Assembly (NCBI GenBank): GCA_020698575.1
Contig: CM036253.1
Location: 3,524,605 to 3,588,604 of the forward strand
Reading direction: 5' to 3'
From: Bostrychus sinensis
Lineage: Eukaryota; Chordata; Actinopteri; Gobiiformes; Eleotridae
DNA length: 64,000 bases
Part shown: positions 24,701-35,956 of the stretch, piece after piece
How positions within the stretch are numbered: position 1 is the stretch's first letter
How the letters are laid out: every line of letters starts with the position of its first letter
The notes under the pieces: model-generated
What the model was told of the DNA's origin: nothing
The model's input: the letters and a program-made list of their open reading frames with translations, nothing else
The model's database searches: none
Translations under genes and position numbers: made by a program

Positions 24701-27296
24701 GACCAGGACCAGGACCAGGACCAGACCAGGACCAGGACCAGGACCAGACCAGGACCAGGACCAGGACCAGACCAGGACCAGGACCAGACCAGGACCAGAC
24801 CAGGACCAGACCAGGACCAGGACCAGACCAGGACCAGGACCAGACCAGGACCAGGACCAGACCAGGACCAGGACCAGGACCAGACCAGGACCAGGACCAG
24901 ACCAGGACCAGAACCAGGACCAGACCAGGACGAGGACCAGACCAGGACCAGACCAGGACCAGACCAGGACCAGACCAGGACCAGGACCAGACCAGGACCA
25001 GGACCAGGACCAGACCAGGACCAGGACCAGACCAGGACCAGGACCAGACCAGGACCAGGACCAGGACCAACACCAGGACCAGACCAGGACCCGGACCAGG
25101 ACCAGACCAGGACCAGACCAGGACGAGGACCAGACCAGGACCAGACCAGGACCAGACCAGGACCAGACCAGACCAGGACCAGACCAGGACCAGGACCAGA
25201 CCAGGACCAGACATGGACCAGGACCAGGACCAGACCAGGACCAGGACCAGGACCAGACCAGGACCAGGACCAGACCAGGACCAGACATGGACTAGACCAG
25301 GACCAGGACCAGACCAGGACCAGACCAGGACCAGGACCAGACCAGGACCAGACCAGGACCAGGACCAGACATGGACCAGGACCAGACATGGACCAGGACC
25401 AGGACCAGACCAGGACCAGGACCAGGACCAGACCAGGACCAGGACCAGACCAGGACCAGACCAGGACCAGACCAGGACCAGGACCAGACCAGGACCAGAC
25501 CAGGACCAGACCAGGACCAGACCAGGACCAGGACCAGGACCAGACCAGGACCAGGACCAGGACCAGACCAGGACCAGACATGGACCAGGACCAGACCAGG
25601 ACCAGGACCAGGACCAGACCAGGACCAGACCAGGACCAGACCTGGACCAGGACCAGACCAGGACCAGGACCAGACCAGGACCAGACCAGGACCAGGACCA
25701 GACCAGGACCAGACCAGGACCAGACCAGGACCAGACCAGGACCAGACCAGGACCAGGACCAGACCAGGACCAGACCAGGACCAGGACCAGACCAGGACCA
25801 GGACCAGACCAGGACCAGGACCAGACCAGGACCAGGACCAGGACCAGGACCAGACCAGGACCAAGACCAGGACCAGGACCAGACCAGACCAGACCAGGAC
25901 GAGGACCAGACCAGGACCAGGACCAGACCAGGACCAGGACCAGACCAGGACCAGGACCAGGACCAGACCAGGACCAGGACCAGACCAGGACGAGGACCAG
26001 ACCAGGACCAGGACCAGGACCAGACCAGGACCAGGACCAGACCAGGACCAGACCAGGACCAGACCAGGACCAGGACCAGGACCAGACCAGGACCAGGACC
26101 AGGACCAGGACCAGACCAGGACCAGGACCAGGACCAGACCAGGACGAGGACCAGACCAGGACCAGACATGGACCAGGACCAGGACCAGACCAGGACCAGG
26201 ACCAGGACCAGACCAGGACCGGACCAGGACCAGGACCAGGACCAGGACCAGACCAGGACCAGACCAGGACCAGGACCAGGACCAGACCAGGACCAGGACC
26301 AACACCAGGACCAGACCAGGACCCGGACCAGGACCAGACCAGGACCAGGACCAGACCAGGACCAGACCAGGACCAGGACCAGACCAGGACCAGGACCAGA
26401 CCAGGACCAGGACCAGACCAGGACGAGGACCAGACCAGGACCAGACCAGGACCAGACCAGGACCAGACCAGGACCAGGACCAGACCAGGACCAGACCAGA
26501 CCAGGACCAGACCAGGACCAGGACCAGACCAGGACCAGACATGGACCAGGACCAGGACCAGGACCAGACCAGGACCAGGACCAGGACCAGACCAGGACCA
26601 GGACCAGGACCAGGACCAGACCAGGACCAGGACCAGACATGGACCAGACCAGGACCAGGACCAGACCAGGACCAGACCAGGACCAGACCAGGACCAGGAC
26701 CAGACCAGGACCAGACATGGACCAGGACCAGGACCAGACCAGGACCAGGACCAGGACCAGGACCAGACCAGGACCAGGACCAGGACCAGACCAGGACCAG
26801 GACCAGGACCAGACCAGGACCAGACCAGGACCAGACCAGGACCAGACCAGGACCAGGACCAGACCAGGACCAGGACCAGGACCAGACCAGGACCAGACAT
26901 GGACCAGGACCAGGACCAGGACCAGGACCAGGACCAGGACCAGACCAGGACCAGGACCAGACCAGGACCAGGACCAGGACCAGACCAGGACCAGGACCAG
27001 ACCAGGACCAGACCAGGACCAGGACCAGACCAGGACCAGGACCAGACCAGGACCAGGACCAGACCAGGACCAGGACCAGGACCAGACCAGGACCAGGACC
27101 AGACCAGGACCAGACCAGGACCAGACCAGGACCAGGACCAGGACCAGACCCGGACCAGACCAGGACCAGGACCAGACCAGGACCAGGACCAGACCAGACC
27201 AGGACCAGGACCAGACCAGGACCAGACCAGGACCCGGACCAGGACCAGACATAGACCAGGACCAGGACCAGACCAGGACCAGGACCAGGACCAGGA
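21748..27296. repeat. GGACCA/GACCA minisatellite abutting the gene promoter, about 5.5 kb
   Basis: The array is an irregular string of 6-mers (GGACCA) and 5-mers (GACCA), with occasional ATGGACC, GGACGAGG, GGACCCGG and CCAACACC variants. All six frames have very long open stretches, such as the WSWSGPGPGLVLV and DQDQTRTRP types, which are trivial consequences of the repeat. It ends about 60 bp upstream of the GC box at 27356. Confidence 0.97.
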
Positions 27297-27339
27297 CGTG
27301 TGCCTCGCGCGGCCTGAGCTCACCTGAGCCGCCTCCTGG

Positions 27340-27410
27340 GCCGTTACCTGGAAAAGGGGCGGGGCCTCTCTGCGCAGATTAAAAGCCCCGGATCAGACCG
27401 ATCCCCCGTC
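27340..27410 (+). promoter_or_regulatory. Putative core promoter of the GT6 gene
   Basis: A GC box (GGGGCGGGGC, 27356-27365) lies 13 bp upstream of a TATA-like ATTAAAAG (27378-27385) in CpG-rich DNA. About 25-30 bp further on transcription could begin, and a strong splice donor follows at 27473. The local CpG enrichment contrasts with the flanking repeats. The start site is inferred from spacing only. Confidence 0.5.
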
Positions 27411-27472
27411 ACAGCGCTTCCGGGTTAGGGTTTACAACCTCTGGGTTTAACGGACCTCGCTTCGCGCAGAAG
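27410..27472 (+). other. Putative untranslated exon 1 of the GT6 gene
   Basis: The exon ends at a strong donor, CAGAAG followed by GTGAGTCC (27473). It has no long reading frame. It is linked to exon 2 by an 8.5-kb intron containing three minisatellites and an LTR retrotransposon. The link to exon 2 is inferred from orientation and signals, not from transcript data, and the 5' end is approximate. Confidence 0.45.
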
Positions 27473-27767
27473 GTGAGTCCCCCCGAGGTCCAGACCGGGT
27501 CCAGACCGGGTCCAGACCAGGTCCTGGTCTCTTTAACCCCGTTAGTCTCGGATTATTCTGTTGTTTTTGTGTTGGTTTGTTTTCCTCGCTTGTGTTTATC
27601 GTGAACGCGCCTCAGGAGCGCGCTGCTCCCTTGTCGAAATATGTTACCTCCGTTCAATTTTTATGGAGCACTAACCCCCGCCCCCATCCTAACCTTAACC
27701 ATAGTACAGGGCTGGCGTAGGGTAGGAAGAAATGTCTGAACACCGGATCCGGGTTCTGATCCGCGTG

Positions 27768-28483
27768 AGTCTTGGTTTAGACCTGGTTTAGACCTGGTTT
27801 AGACCTGGTTTAGACCTGGTTTAGTCCTGGTTTAGTCCTGGTTTAGACCTGGTTTAGACCTGGTTTAGACCTGGTTTAGACCTGGTTTAGACCTTGTTTA
27901 GTCTTGGTTTAGACCTGGTTCAGACCTGGTTCAGACCTGGTTCAGACCTGGTTTAGACCTGGTTTAGACCTGGTTTAGACCTGGTTTAGACCTGGTTCAG
28001 ACCTGGTTCAGACCTGGTTCAGACCTTGTTTAGTCCTGGTTTAGACCTGGTTTAGTCCTGGTTTAGTCCTGGTTTAGTCCTGGTTTAGTCCTGGTTTAGT
28101 CCTGGTTTAGTCCTGGTTTAGTCCTGGTTTAGTCCTGGTTTAGTCCTGGTTTAGACCTGGTTTAGTCCTGGTTTAGTCCTGGTTTAGACCTTGTTTAGTC
28201 CTGGTTTAGACCTTGTTTAGTCCTGGTTTAGTCCTGGTTTAGACCTTGTTTAGTCCTGGTTTAGACCTGGTTCAGACCTGGTTTAGACCTTGTTTAGTCC
28301 TGGTTTAGACCTGGTTTAGTCCTGGTTTAGTCCTGGTTTAGACCTGGTTTAGACCTGGTTTAGACCTGGTTTAGACCTGGTTTAGACCTGGTTTAGACCT
28401 GGTTTAGTCCAGGTTTAGTCCAGGTTTAGACCTGGTTTAGACCTGGTTTAGACCTGGTTTAGACCTGCTTTAGACCTGGTTTC
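27768..28483. repeat. 11-bp minisatellite CCTGGTTTAGA/T in intron 1
   Basis: About 65 units of CCTGGTTTAGA or CCTGGTTTAGT, with CTTG and GGTTCAGA variants. The same unit reappears at 37103-37360 in another intron of this gene. Confidence 0.95.
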
Positions 28484-28570
28484 GGAGCTAACGGAGAGCG
28501 AGGAAAGGAGAGGAGGAGGGTGAGGCTGAAAACTGAAAAAACAGAATCAAAACGTAACAGGACGCAAAAG

Positions 28571-30344
28571 AGGACAGAGAGGACAGGACAGAGGGGACAG
28601 GACAGAGAGGACAGGACAGAGAGGACAGGACAGAGAGGACAGGACAGAGAGGACAGGACAGAGGGGACAGGACAGAGGGGACAGGACAGAGGGGACAGGA
28701 CAGAGGGCACAGGACAGAGGGCACAGGACAGAGGGCACAGGACAGAGGGCACAGGACAGAGGGCACAGGACAGAGGGCACAGGGCAGAGGGCACAGGACA
28801 GAGGGCACAGGACAGAGGGCACAGGACAGAGGGCACAGGACAGAGGGCACAGGACAGAGGGCACAGGACAGAGGGCACAGGACAGAGGGCACAGGACAGA
28901 GGGCACAGGACAGAGGGCACAGGACAGAGGGCACAGGACAGAGGGCACAGGACAGAGGGCACAGGACAGAGGGCACAGGACAGAGGGCACAGGACAGAGG
29001 GCACAGGACAGAGGGCACAGGACAGAGGGCACAGGACAGAGGGCACAGGACAGAGGGCACAGGACAGAGGGCACAGGACAGAGGGCACAGGACAGAGGGC
29101 ACAGGACAGAGGGCACAGGACAGAGGGCACAGGACAGAGGGCACAGGACAGAGGGCACAGGACAGAGGGCACAGGACAGAGGGCACAGGACAGAGGGCAC
29201 AGGACAGAGGGCACAGGACAGAGGGCACAGGACAGAGGGCACAGGACAGAGGGCACAGGACAGAGGGCACAGGACAGAGGGCACAGGACAGAGGGCACAG
29301 GACAGAGGGCACAGGACAGAGGGCACAGGACAGAGGGCACAGGACAGAGGGCACAGGACAGAGGGCACAGGACAGAGGGCACAGGACAGAGGGCACAGGA
29401 CAGAGGGCACAGGACAGAGGGCACAGGACAGAGGGCACAGGACAGAGGGCACAGGACAGAGGGCACAGGACAGAGGGCACAGGACAGAGGGCACAGGACA
29501 GAGGGCACAGGACAGAGGGCACAGGACAGAGGGCACAGGACAGAGGGCACAGGACAGAGGGCACAGGACAGAGGGCACAGGACAGAGGGCACAGGACAGA
29601 GGGCACAGGACAGAGGGCACAGGACAGAGGGCACAGGACAGAGGGCACAGGACAGAGGGCACAGGACAGAGGGCACAGGACAGAGGGCACAGGACAGAGG
29701 GCACAGGACAGAGGGCACAGGACAGAGGGCACAGGACAGAGGGCACAGGACAGAGGGCACAGGACAGAGGGCACAGGACAGAGGGCACAGGACAGAGGGC
29801 ACAGGACAGAGGGCACAGGACAGAGGGCACAGGACAGAGGGCACAGGACAGAGGGCACAGGACAGAGGGCACAGGACAGAGGGCACAGGACAGAGGGCAC
29901 AGGACAGAGGGCACAGGACAGAGGGCACAGGACAGAGGGCACAGGACAGAGGGCACAGGACAGAGGGCACAGGACAGAGGGCACAGGACAGAGGGCACAG
30001 GACAGAGGGCACAGGACAGAGGGCACAGGACAGAGGGCACAGGACAGAGGGCACAGGACAGAGGGCACAGGACAGAGGGCACAGGACAGAGGGCACAGGA
30101 CAGAGGGCACAGGACAGAGGGCACAGGACAGAGGGCACAGGACAGAGGGCACAGGACAGAGGGCACAGGACAGAGGGCACAGGACAGAGGGCACAGGACA
30201 GAGGGCACAGGACAGAGGGCACAGGACAGAGGGCACAGGACAGAGGGCACAGGACAGAGGGCACAGGACAGAGGGCACAGGACAGAGGGCACAGGACAGA
30301 GGGCACAGGACAGAGGGCACAGGACAGAGGGCACAGGACAGAGG
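28571..30344. repeat. Near-perfect 14-bp minisatellite (AGGACAGAGGGCAC) in intron 1
   Basis: The first 130 bp contain GGGGACA and GAGGACA variants. From about 28700 to 30344 the 14-bp unit repeats roughly 115-118 times with a single visible substitution near 28781 (GGGCAGAGG). Three units make 42 bp, so every frame on both strands is open, which gives spurious frames of about 650 codons. The plus strand, which is the non-template strand of the GT6 gene, is purine-rich. Confidence 0.97.
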
Positions 30345-30488
30345 GGTTTCGAGACTCGGAGACGGAAGTGAGGAAGGGTTCGCCCCAAACTCCGCTGCAC
30401 TGCGCCACGCGCTCTGCCCCAACGTTTTTGATGAGAATATTTACATTTAATCATTATTTCTTATTATGTTTACATCGCCAGGCTTAGG

Positions 30489-30645
30489 CTGTTTACTTTC
30501 TACACAAACAATAACTGTTTACTTTCTACACAAACAATAACTGTTTACTTTCTACACAAACAATAACTGTTTACTTTCTACACAAACAATAACTGTTTAC
30601 TTTCTACACAAACAATAACTGTTTACTTTCTACACAAACAATAAC
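30489..30645. repeat. 26-bp minisatellite, six copies, split by an LTR retrotransposon
   Basis: The unit begins TGTTTACTTTCTACACAAAC and ends AATAAC. Six copies precede the LTR element and one more follows it at 35174-35199, so the retrotransposon inserted into a pre-existing array. Confidence 0.92.
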
Positions 30646-30847
30646 TGTTGTGTTCGTGTTTTAATGATGGAGGAGACTTGCAGTTGAACAAGATGAACTT
30701 TTATTTAGCAACTCGTGCAGCCCAAAGTACTGTTTAGTTCATGTGTTAAAGGTGGTTCTCCTTCTGCTCATGTATCACTCAAACAGTGCTAGTCTAAACA
30801 GCAGTGACCCCTAGTGGCAAAACCTAGAATAGCCACTGATCATAACA
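30646..30847 (-). repeat. 3' LTR of the Ty3/gypsy element
   Basis: 202 bp, 5'-TG...CA-3'. It is nearly identical to 34969-35168, with visible differences of a TT insertion near 30660 and two substitutions (near 30703 and 30725). Confidence 0.93.
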
Positions 30848-30860
30848 TCCCCCTTTCTTT
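30848..30860 (-). promoter_or_regulatory. Polypurine tract of the Ty3/gypsy element
   Basis: On the minus strand AAAGAAAGGGGGA immediately precedes the 3' LTR, the expected position for plus-strand DNA priming. Confidence 0.85.
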
Positions 30861-31016
30861 GAGATGAATAATGCCATCAATAATAAACATCATACTGCAA
30901 ACATATAACTGTGCATTTTGCTCTGTATAGGCTAACACTTGTGCAGATCACATACTCTCTGTGAACTAACATGCTCAAGAGTACTACAACAAAATCAACA
31001 TTTGGTTCTAACACCT

Positions 31017-32750
31017 TTACAAGTCCAGTCTGTCTGGTTTCTTTATTTCACGTTTTGACCTTCTCAGTTCATGTTTGTCTGGTGGAATGTTTATGTTACA
31101 GCTCATAGGAAGTGTAGGTGCAGGTGGTTTGGAGTGAGCATTGTTAGGCTCACTGGATGCTTGTGGAGTCTTCAGGAGACTGCGGCGATTGTGCCTGAGC
31201 ACCTGTCCATCCTCCGTTCTTACTGTGAATGATCTTGGAGCAACTTCCTGTAACAGTTTCTTTTGTATTCCAACCAGCCGCATCCTCGATCCTAACTGGG
31301 TCATTGTTTGCCAGTAAAGGGAGTGGTTTGGCTGAAACATCGTAAAATATCTTTTGTCTCAATTTCTGCTTCTTGAGCTTATTTTTAAGTTTTGCATGTT
31401 TCTTTTGTGCAGTAGCATTTGGGTAGCTGGGAAGCGTAGTGCGTAGCTTTCTGTTTATCAGTAGTTCCGCAGGTGACAGTCCGCACTGAAGTGGAGAGGC
31501 ACGGTAACTGAGAAGTGCCAAGTATGGATCCGCAGTGCTGTCTGCTGCTTTCTTAAGCAGTTGCTTTAGGATGTGGACACCTTTTTCTGCTTGTCCATTT
31601 GATTGTGCGTAGTGTGGACTTGATGTGACGTGCTGAAACTCATATTGCTCTGCAAACATTTGCCATTCCCTGCTACTAAAACATGGTCCATTATCACTCA
31701 CTACAATGTGCGGGATGCCATGCCTGGCAAATATGGATTTGGTGTGACTGATCACGCATGCTGATGATGTGTTTGCGAGTAGTGCCATTTCTGGAAAATT
31801 AGAGAAGTATTCTACAACTACGAGATAGTCTTTACCTTTGAGGTGAAACAAGTCCATCCCTACTTTGTGCCAAGGGAATGCTGGCATTTCAGGTATCACC
31901 ATTGGTTCTTTGCTTTGTTTGCTTCTGTATTTTTGGCAAGTTTCACATTTACTCACAAGTGTCTCAATGTCTCTGTTTAGTCCAGGCCAGTACACTGACT
32001 CTCTCGCTCTCCTTTTACATTTTTCAATCCCAAGATTTCCCTCATGTATCCTGTTTAGCAGGTCTGGCCTCAAAGCTTCTGGTATAACTATCCGTCCTTC
32101 CTTTAGTAATAGTCCATCAACAAAACTGAGATCTCCTCGAACATGGTAGTAATGAGGGCATGAACCTGCAGGCCAACCTTCATCCATATTCTGAATGACA
32201 CGCTGTAGCTCTCTGTCCTGTGATGTTACTTCAGCTATAAGTCTCGACTTTGCATCAGATACTGGAAGAGCACTAGACACCATGTATATATGACTTTCAA
32301 TGTCCTCATCTGTTGTACTCTCACAGCTTTCAGCAGGCGCTCTGGACAAGGTGTCTGCGAGTACCAAGTGTTTTCCAGGTGTATAAACCAGTTCAAAATC
32401 ATATCTTTGCATTTTCATCATTAAACGCTGGATCCGTGGGGACATCTCATGCAGGTTCTTTTTGATAATGGAGACAAGTGTGCGGTGGTCAGTTTCCACA
32501 GTGAAAGACGGTAGTCCGTAGATGTAACTGTGAAACCGCTCCAAACCGTAGGCCACACCTAAACACTCTTTTTCAATCTGGGCATATTTGTATTCAGACT
32601 TTGTCATGGCCCTTGACGCATAGGCTACTGGTTTCCAGTGCTGTCCCTCCGCTTGCAGAAGCACTGCTCCAATACCATCTTTGGACGCGTCAGTTGACAC
32701 TTTGAGCTTTTTGGTGTGGTCATAGTAGGCTAATGCTGGTGTTGTGGTAA
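31017..32750 (-). pseudogene. RNase H and integrase region of the Ty3/gypsy pol
   Basis: A frame from 32700 to 31150 starts with an RNase H TDASKDGIGAVL block and a later TDHRTL motif. It then shows an integrase zinc-binding region (IHEG...CETCQ) and a DDE core: VGMDLFH (first Asp), VSDNGPCF (second Asp), and a Glu in NGQAEKGV. In the first part of the HHCC finger the usual second His position reads Asn (HEGN). Near 31330-31270 the frame shifts, and the C-terminal tail continues in another frame to 31017. In life it would join element cDNA to target DNA. The shift and the finger change suggest this copy is not fully functional. Confidence 0.9.
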
Positions 32751-32856
32751 GAGTTTGCTTTAGTCTTTGCCACTCTTGCTCATGTTTGGTAGCCCATTTG
32801 AAGTCACAGTCCTTGTGTAAGAGCTCACGGATACAGGACAGGTCTTTGCTGTGAGA

Positions 32857-33594
32857 TTAGGAATAAATTTGCCTATGAAATTTACCATGCCCATGATGCG
32901 CAACACTCCTGTTTTGTCTGTTGGTCTTGGCATGTTCAGTATTGCCTTTATTTTTGTCTTGGTCCGGTTGTACGCCTTGAGCCGTGAGTTTGTCTCCAAG
33001 GAAGAGGATCTCTTGCACTGCAAACTCACACTTGGCTCTATTGAGCTTCAGTCCATACTTCTGTATACGCTCCATCACTTTGTAAAGTCTCTGGTTGTGC
33101 TCTTGGAGAGTCGAGCCCCATACAATAATGTCGTCTATGTAAACCCTGACTCCCTCTAAGCCTTCAATAATCTGTTCCATTGCTCTGTGGAATATTTCCG
33201 GGGCAGATTTTATACCAAATGGCAACCTAAGAAAACAGTACCTCCAAAAAGGTGTGTTAAAGGTACAGTACTTAGTGCTGCTTTCGTCCAATGATAGCTG
33301 CCAGAAACCTTGAGAAGCATCTAACTTGGTGAAGTAGTTTGCTCCTGCCATCCCACCGATTATCTCTTCTCGTGTGGGTATTTGGTAGTGCTCTCGTTTA
33401 ATGTTTTCGTTTAGATCTTTTGGGTCCATACATGTTCTCAACTCACCATTCTTTTTCTTTGTGACAACCATGGAGTTGACCCAATCTGTAGGTTCCTGGA
33501 CCTTTTTGATCACAGCCAGGTTGGTCATTCGGTCCAGTTCTCGTTTGAGGGCCTCCACGCAGCGGGGCTGGGACCCTACGTGGTGCATGCACAA
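32857..33594 (-). pseudogene. Reverse transcriptase region of the Ty3/gypsy pol
   Basis: The frame carries the RT palm motifs KKKNGELRTCMDPKDLN, LDASQGFWQL, LPFGIKSAPEIFHR, and the active-site YIDD (33130-33141). It is out of frame with the gag-protease frame upstream (shift near 33570) and with the following RNase H. There is a shift near 32945 and another near 32850. Copying of element RNA into DNA is the known family role. The copy is frame-broken here. Confidence 0.92.
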
Positions 33595-34918
33595 CTGGCT
33601 GGGCGCCTTCTTTTAGCTGAATTTTATATTTGAAGGGCAGAGTACCAAAACCTTTGAACACATCAGAAAAGTTTTGCACAATAGCATTAGTGTCACATTT
33701 TGAGTCTGTTTCAATACAGTACACTCTTTTCACTAGCCCTAGCTCTTCACAACTCTTATCACCCAACAGTGAATCACATTTCTCATTCACAACAGCAAAG
33801 TTTACATGGTGCACTTTACCTTTAACACTGACATTAAGTTTACAGGAACCATAACACTCTATGGGCTGCCCATTATAATCTTTCAACCCAGATCTCCTTC
33901 TGTGTATTTGCGGCTTTACCTGCATTTCTCTTATGTCAGACATGCCAATGAGATTTGCTTTTGCACCTGTGTCCAGTCTCATAGTGACTACAGTCCCATT
34001 AATCAGCAAAGGAGTGATCCATTTGTCATCATTGGTAATACTGCTGACTTTTTCTCCTTCATTTTCGCAGTTAACGAGGCCAATAAAGAAAGTGTCACTT
34101 AGATCTGTGTGGTCCACTACATTTACATTTTTGCCTTTCTTTCTTTCTGTGCCTTTAGTGAAACACTGTTTGGCAAAGTGATTTTTTCCGTGGCAGTTAG
34201 AGCATACTTTACCAAACGCGGGACATTGCTTTGGCTTGTGTTGTAATCTGCAGCGCTTGCAGAAGAACGTAGCGTCCTCGGTCCGCCGTGCAGTCCGGGT
34301 CTGCGTGCGACGTCTCCCGCTCTGAAACAACACTGCGCCGACCGCTGCTCCATCGCTCAGGGTTGATGTGGCACTTGACACCTCGTTGAACGTTTTCATG
34401 TGCTTTTGGGACAGCTCACTCGTTTGGCATATTTTAATTGACAAATCAAGCGTCAAATCGGACTCGCGAAGAAGTCTCTCTCTTAACTTTTTGTCTTTAA
34501 CGCCAAAAACTATCTGGTCCCTTACCATCGAGTCCTTCAGAGTCCCAAAATTGCAGGACTGCGCCTTCAAACGCAGGGCGGTCAAAAAACTGTCAAAAGG
34601 CTCATTTTGAAGCTGCATACGAGATCTAAACATGTATCTTTCATATGTCTCGTTTTTCTTCGGAGTGCAGTGAGCGTCAAACTTAGCAAGCACAACATCC
34701 ATCTTGTCTTTATCTTCAGCTGTATCAAACATGAACGTATTGTACACCTCAATGGCCTGTGGCCCCGCTAAAGTTAGCAAAAGCGCTACCTTCCTCGTGT
34801 CCGGCTTCGTTTCCAGTCCCATGGCCGTGACATAGAAGTTGAACTGTTGCTTGAATGCACGCCAATTCTCACCAACATTACCCGACAGTTTCAAGCTCTC
34901 TGGCGGCTTCAAATCCAT
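33560..34918 (-). pseudogene. Gag and protease region of the Ty3/gypsy element
   Basis: One uninterrupted frame starts at 34918 (MDLKPPESLKL), 51 bp inside the 5' LTR. It encodes a gag-like N-terminal domain of about 200 residues, a basic stretch, a zinc knuckle CSNCHGKNHFAKQC with CX2CX4HX4C spacing, and an aspartic protease with an LDTGAKANLI active-site motif (DTG near 33970). The reading frame is clean to about 33560, where it leaves the RT frame. Gag packages element RNA and the protease cuts the polyprotein. It is labelled pseudogene because the gag-pol unit as a whole is broken. Confidence 0.9.
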
Positions 34919-34954
34919 GTCTGCTTCTCGAGTGGTCGCTCAACTTACTCAGTT

Positions 34955-34968
34955 TACTCCTGGTACCA
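34955..34968 (-). promoter_or_regulatory. Primer-binding-site-like sequence of the Ty3/gypsy element
   Basis: On the minus strand TGGTACCAGGAG follows the 5' LTR directly. The leading TGG pairs with the CCA end of tRNAs. I could not assign the tRNA. Confidence 0.55.
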
Positions 34969-35168
34969 TGTTGTGTTCGTGTTAATGATGGAGGAGACTT
35001 GCAGTTGAACAAGATGAACTCTTATTTAGCAACTCGTGCAGCCCCAAGTACTGTTTAGTTCATGTGTTAAAGGTGGTTCTCCTTCTGCTCATGTATCACT
35101 CAAACAGTGCTAGTCTAAACAGCAGTGACCCCTAGTGGCAAAACCTAGAATAGCCACTGATCATAACA
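34969..35168 (-). repeat. 5' LTR of the Ty3/gypsy element
   Basis: 200 bp with TG...CA ends, the near-identical partner of 30646-30847. The ATAAC target duplication follows on the plus strand. Confidence 0.93.
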
Positions 35169-35304
35169 ATAACTGTTTACTTTCTACACAAACAATAACA
35201 GACAACATTTAATGTTGCACTGCTGTAGTTTTTTGGTGCGCAGCTACTTCCTGTGAGAGAAGAAACCTCCAGGAAATGAAAGCGAGCTCCAAAGACATCT
35301 CACA

Positions 35305-35655
35305 GAGGGACACAGGGGGACGCAGGGGGACGCAGGGACGCAGGGGGACGCGGGGACGCAGGGACGCAGGGGGACACAGGAGGATGCAGGGGGACGCAGG
35401 GACGCAGGGGGACACAGGAGGATGCAGGGACGCAGGGGGGACGCAGGGGGGACGCAGGGGGACGCAGGGGGGACACAGGGGGACGCAGGGGGGACACAGG
35501 GGGACGCAGGGGGGACACAGGAGGATGCAGGGACGCAGGGGGGACACAGGAGGATGCAGGGACGCAGGGGGGACACAGGAGGATGCAGGGACGCAGGGGG
35601 GACACAGGAGGATGCAGGGACGCAGGGGGGACACAGACGGATGCAGGGACACAGG
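35305..35655. repeat. G-rich minisatellite (GGACGCAGGGG / GGACACAGGAGGATGCAGG)
   Basis: The array mixes 10-20-bp units and has frequent runs of four to six G on the plus strand, especially 35430-35520. Long open frames on both strands (RPCILLCPP- and GGCRDAGGTQ-type) are repeat artefacts. It lies in intron 1 of the GT6 gene. Confidence 0.93.
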
Positions 35656-35802
35656 GACACATGTGTTTGGGCTGTTCTCTCTCTCCTGGTCTAGACCTTA
35701 GTCCAGACTCGGGTCCAAGTCCAGACTCGAGTCTAACGTAAACAGAAAAAATGCCCAACTTTATATTTTTATCAGAAAATCTCAAAGGTCAGAATCTGGA
35801 GG

Positions 35803-35922
35803 AGCGTACAGGTGTAGTACAGGTGTAGTACAGGTGTAGTACAGGTGTAGTACAGGTGTAGTACAGGTGTAGTACAGGTGTAGTACAGGTGTAGTACAGG
35901 TGTAGTACAGGTGTCGTACAGT
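35803..35922. repeat. 11-bp minisatellite GTACAGGTGTA, about 11 copies
   Basis: Almost perfect copies (one GTGTCGTA variant) end about 35 bp upstream of the exon 2 acceptor. Confidence 0.95.
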
Positions 35923-35956
35923 TTAAGTTCCTGACTCCTCTCTCTCTGTTTTTCAG

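Larger units (their letters stand above)
30646..35168 (-). mobile_element. Ty3/gypsy LTR retrotransposon, complete in structure, minus strand
   Basis: A 4.5-kb element has two LTRs of about 200 bp (30646-30847 and 34969-35168), both with TG...CA ends, and is flanked by a perfect 5-bp target duplication ATAAC (30641-30645 and 35169-35173). On the minus strand the order is 5' LTR, primer-binding-like TGGTACCAGG, gag with a CCHC knuckle, protease, reverse transcriptase, RNase H, integrase, polypurine tract, 3' LTR. RT before integrase is the Ty3/gypsy (Metaviridae) order. No env is present. The LTRs differ by about two substitutions and one small indel, so insertion is recent, yet pol is in several frames. 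It lies in intron 1 of the GT6 gene, antisense to it. Confidence 0.95.

Noticed and set aside
21648..27382. Open frames of up to about 1890 codons on both strands (WSWSGPGPGLVLV and DQDQTRTRPGP types)
   Set aside because: They follow the GGACCA/GACCA array exactly, exist in several frames and both strands at once, and have no start context or domain.
27427..27432. Telomeric repeat (TTAGGG) near the promoter
   Set aside because: Only a single TTAGGG is present and no tandem array exists anywhere in the window.
28459..30487. Cys/Pro-rich 640-codon frames (SVLCPLSCALCP)
   Set aside because: A 14-bp repeat read in three overlapping frames on both strands; it lies within intron 1 of the real gene.
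30646..35168. Endogenous retrovirus with env
   Set aside because: After integrase only about 150 bp remain before the polypurine tract and LTR; there is no env frame, so it is an env-less Ty3/gypsy element.
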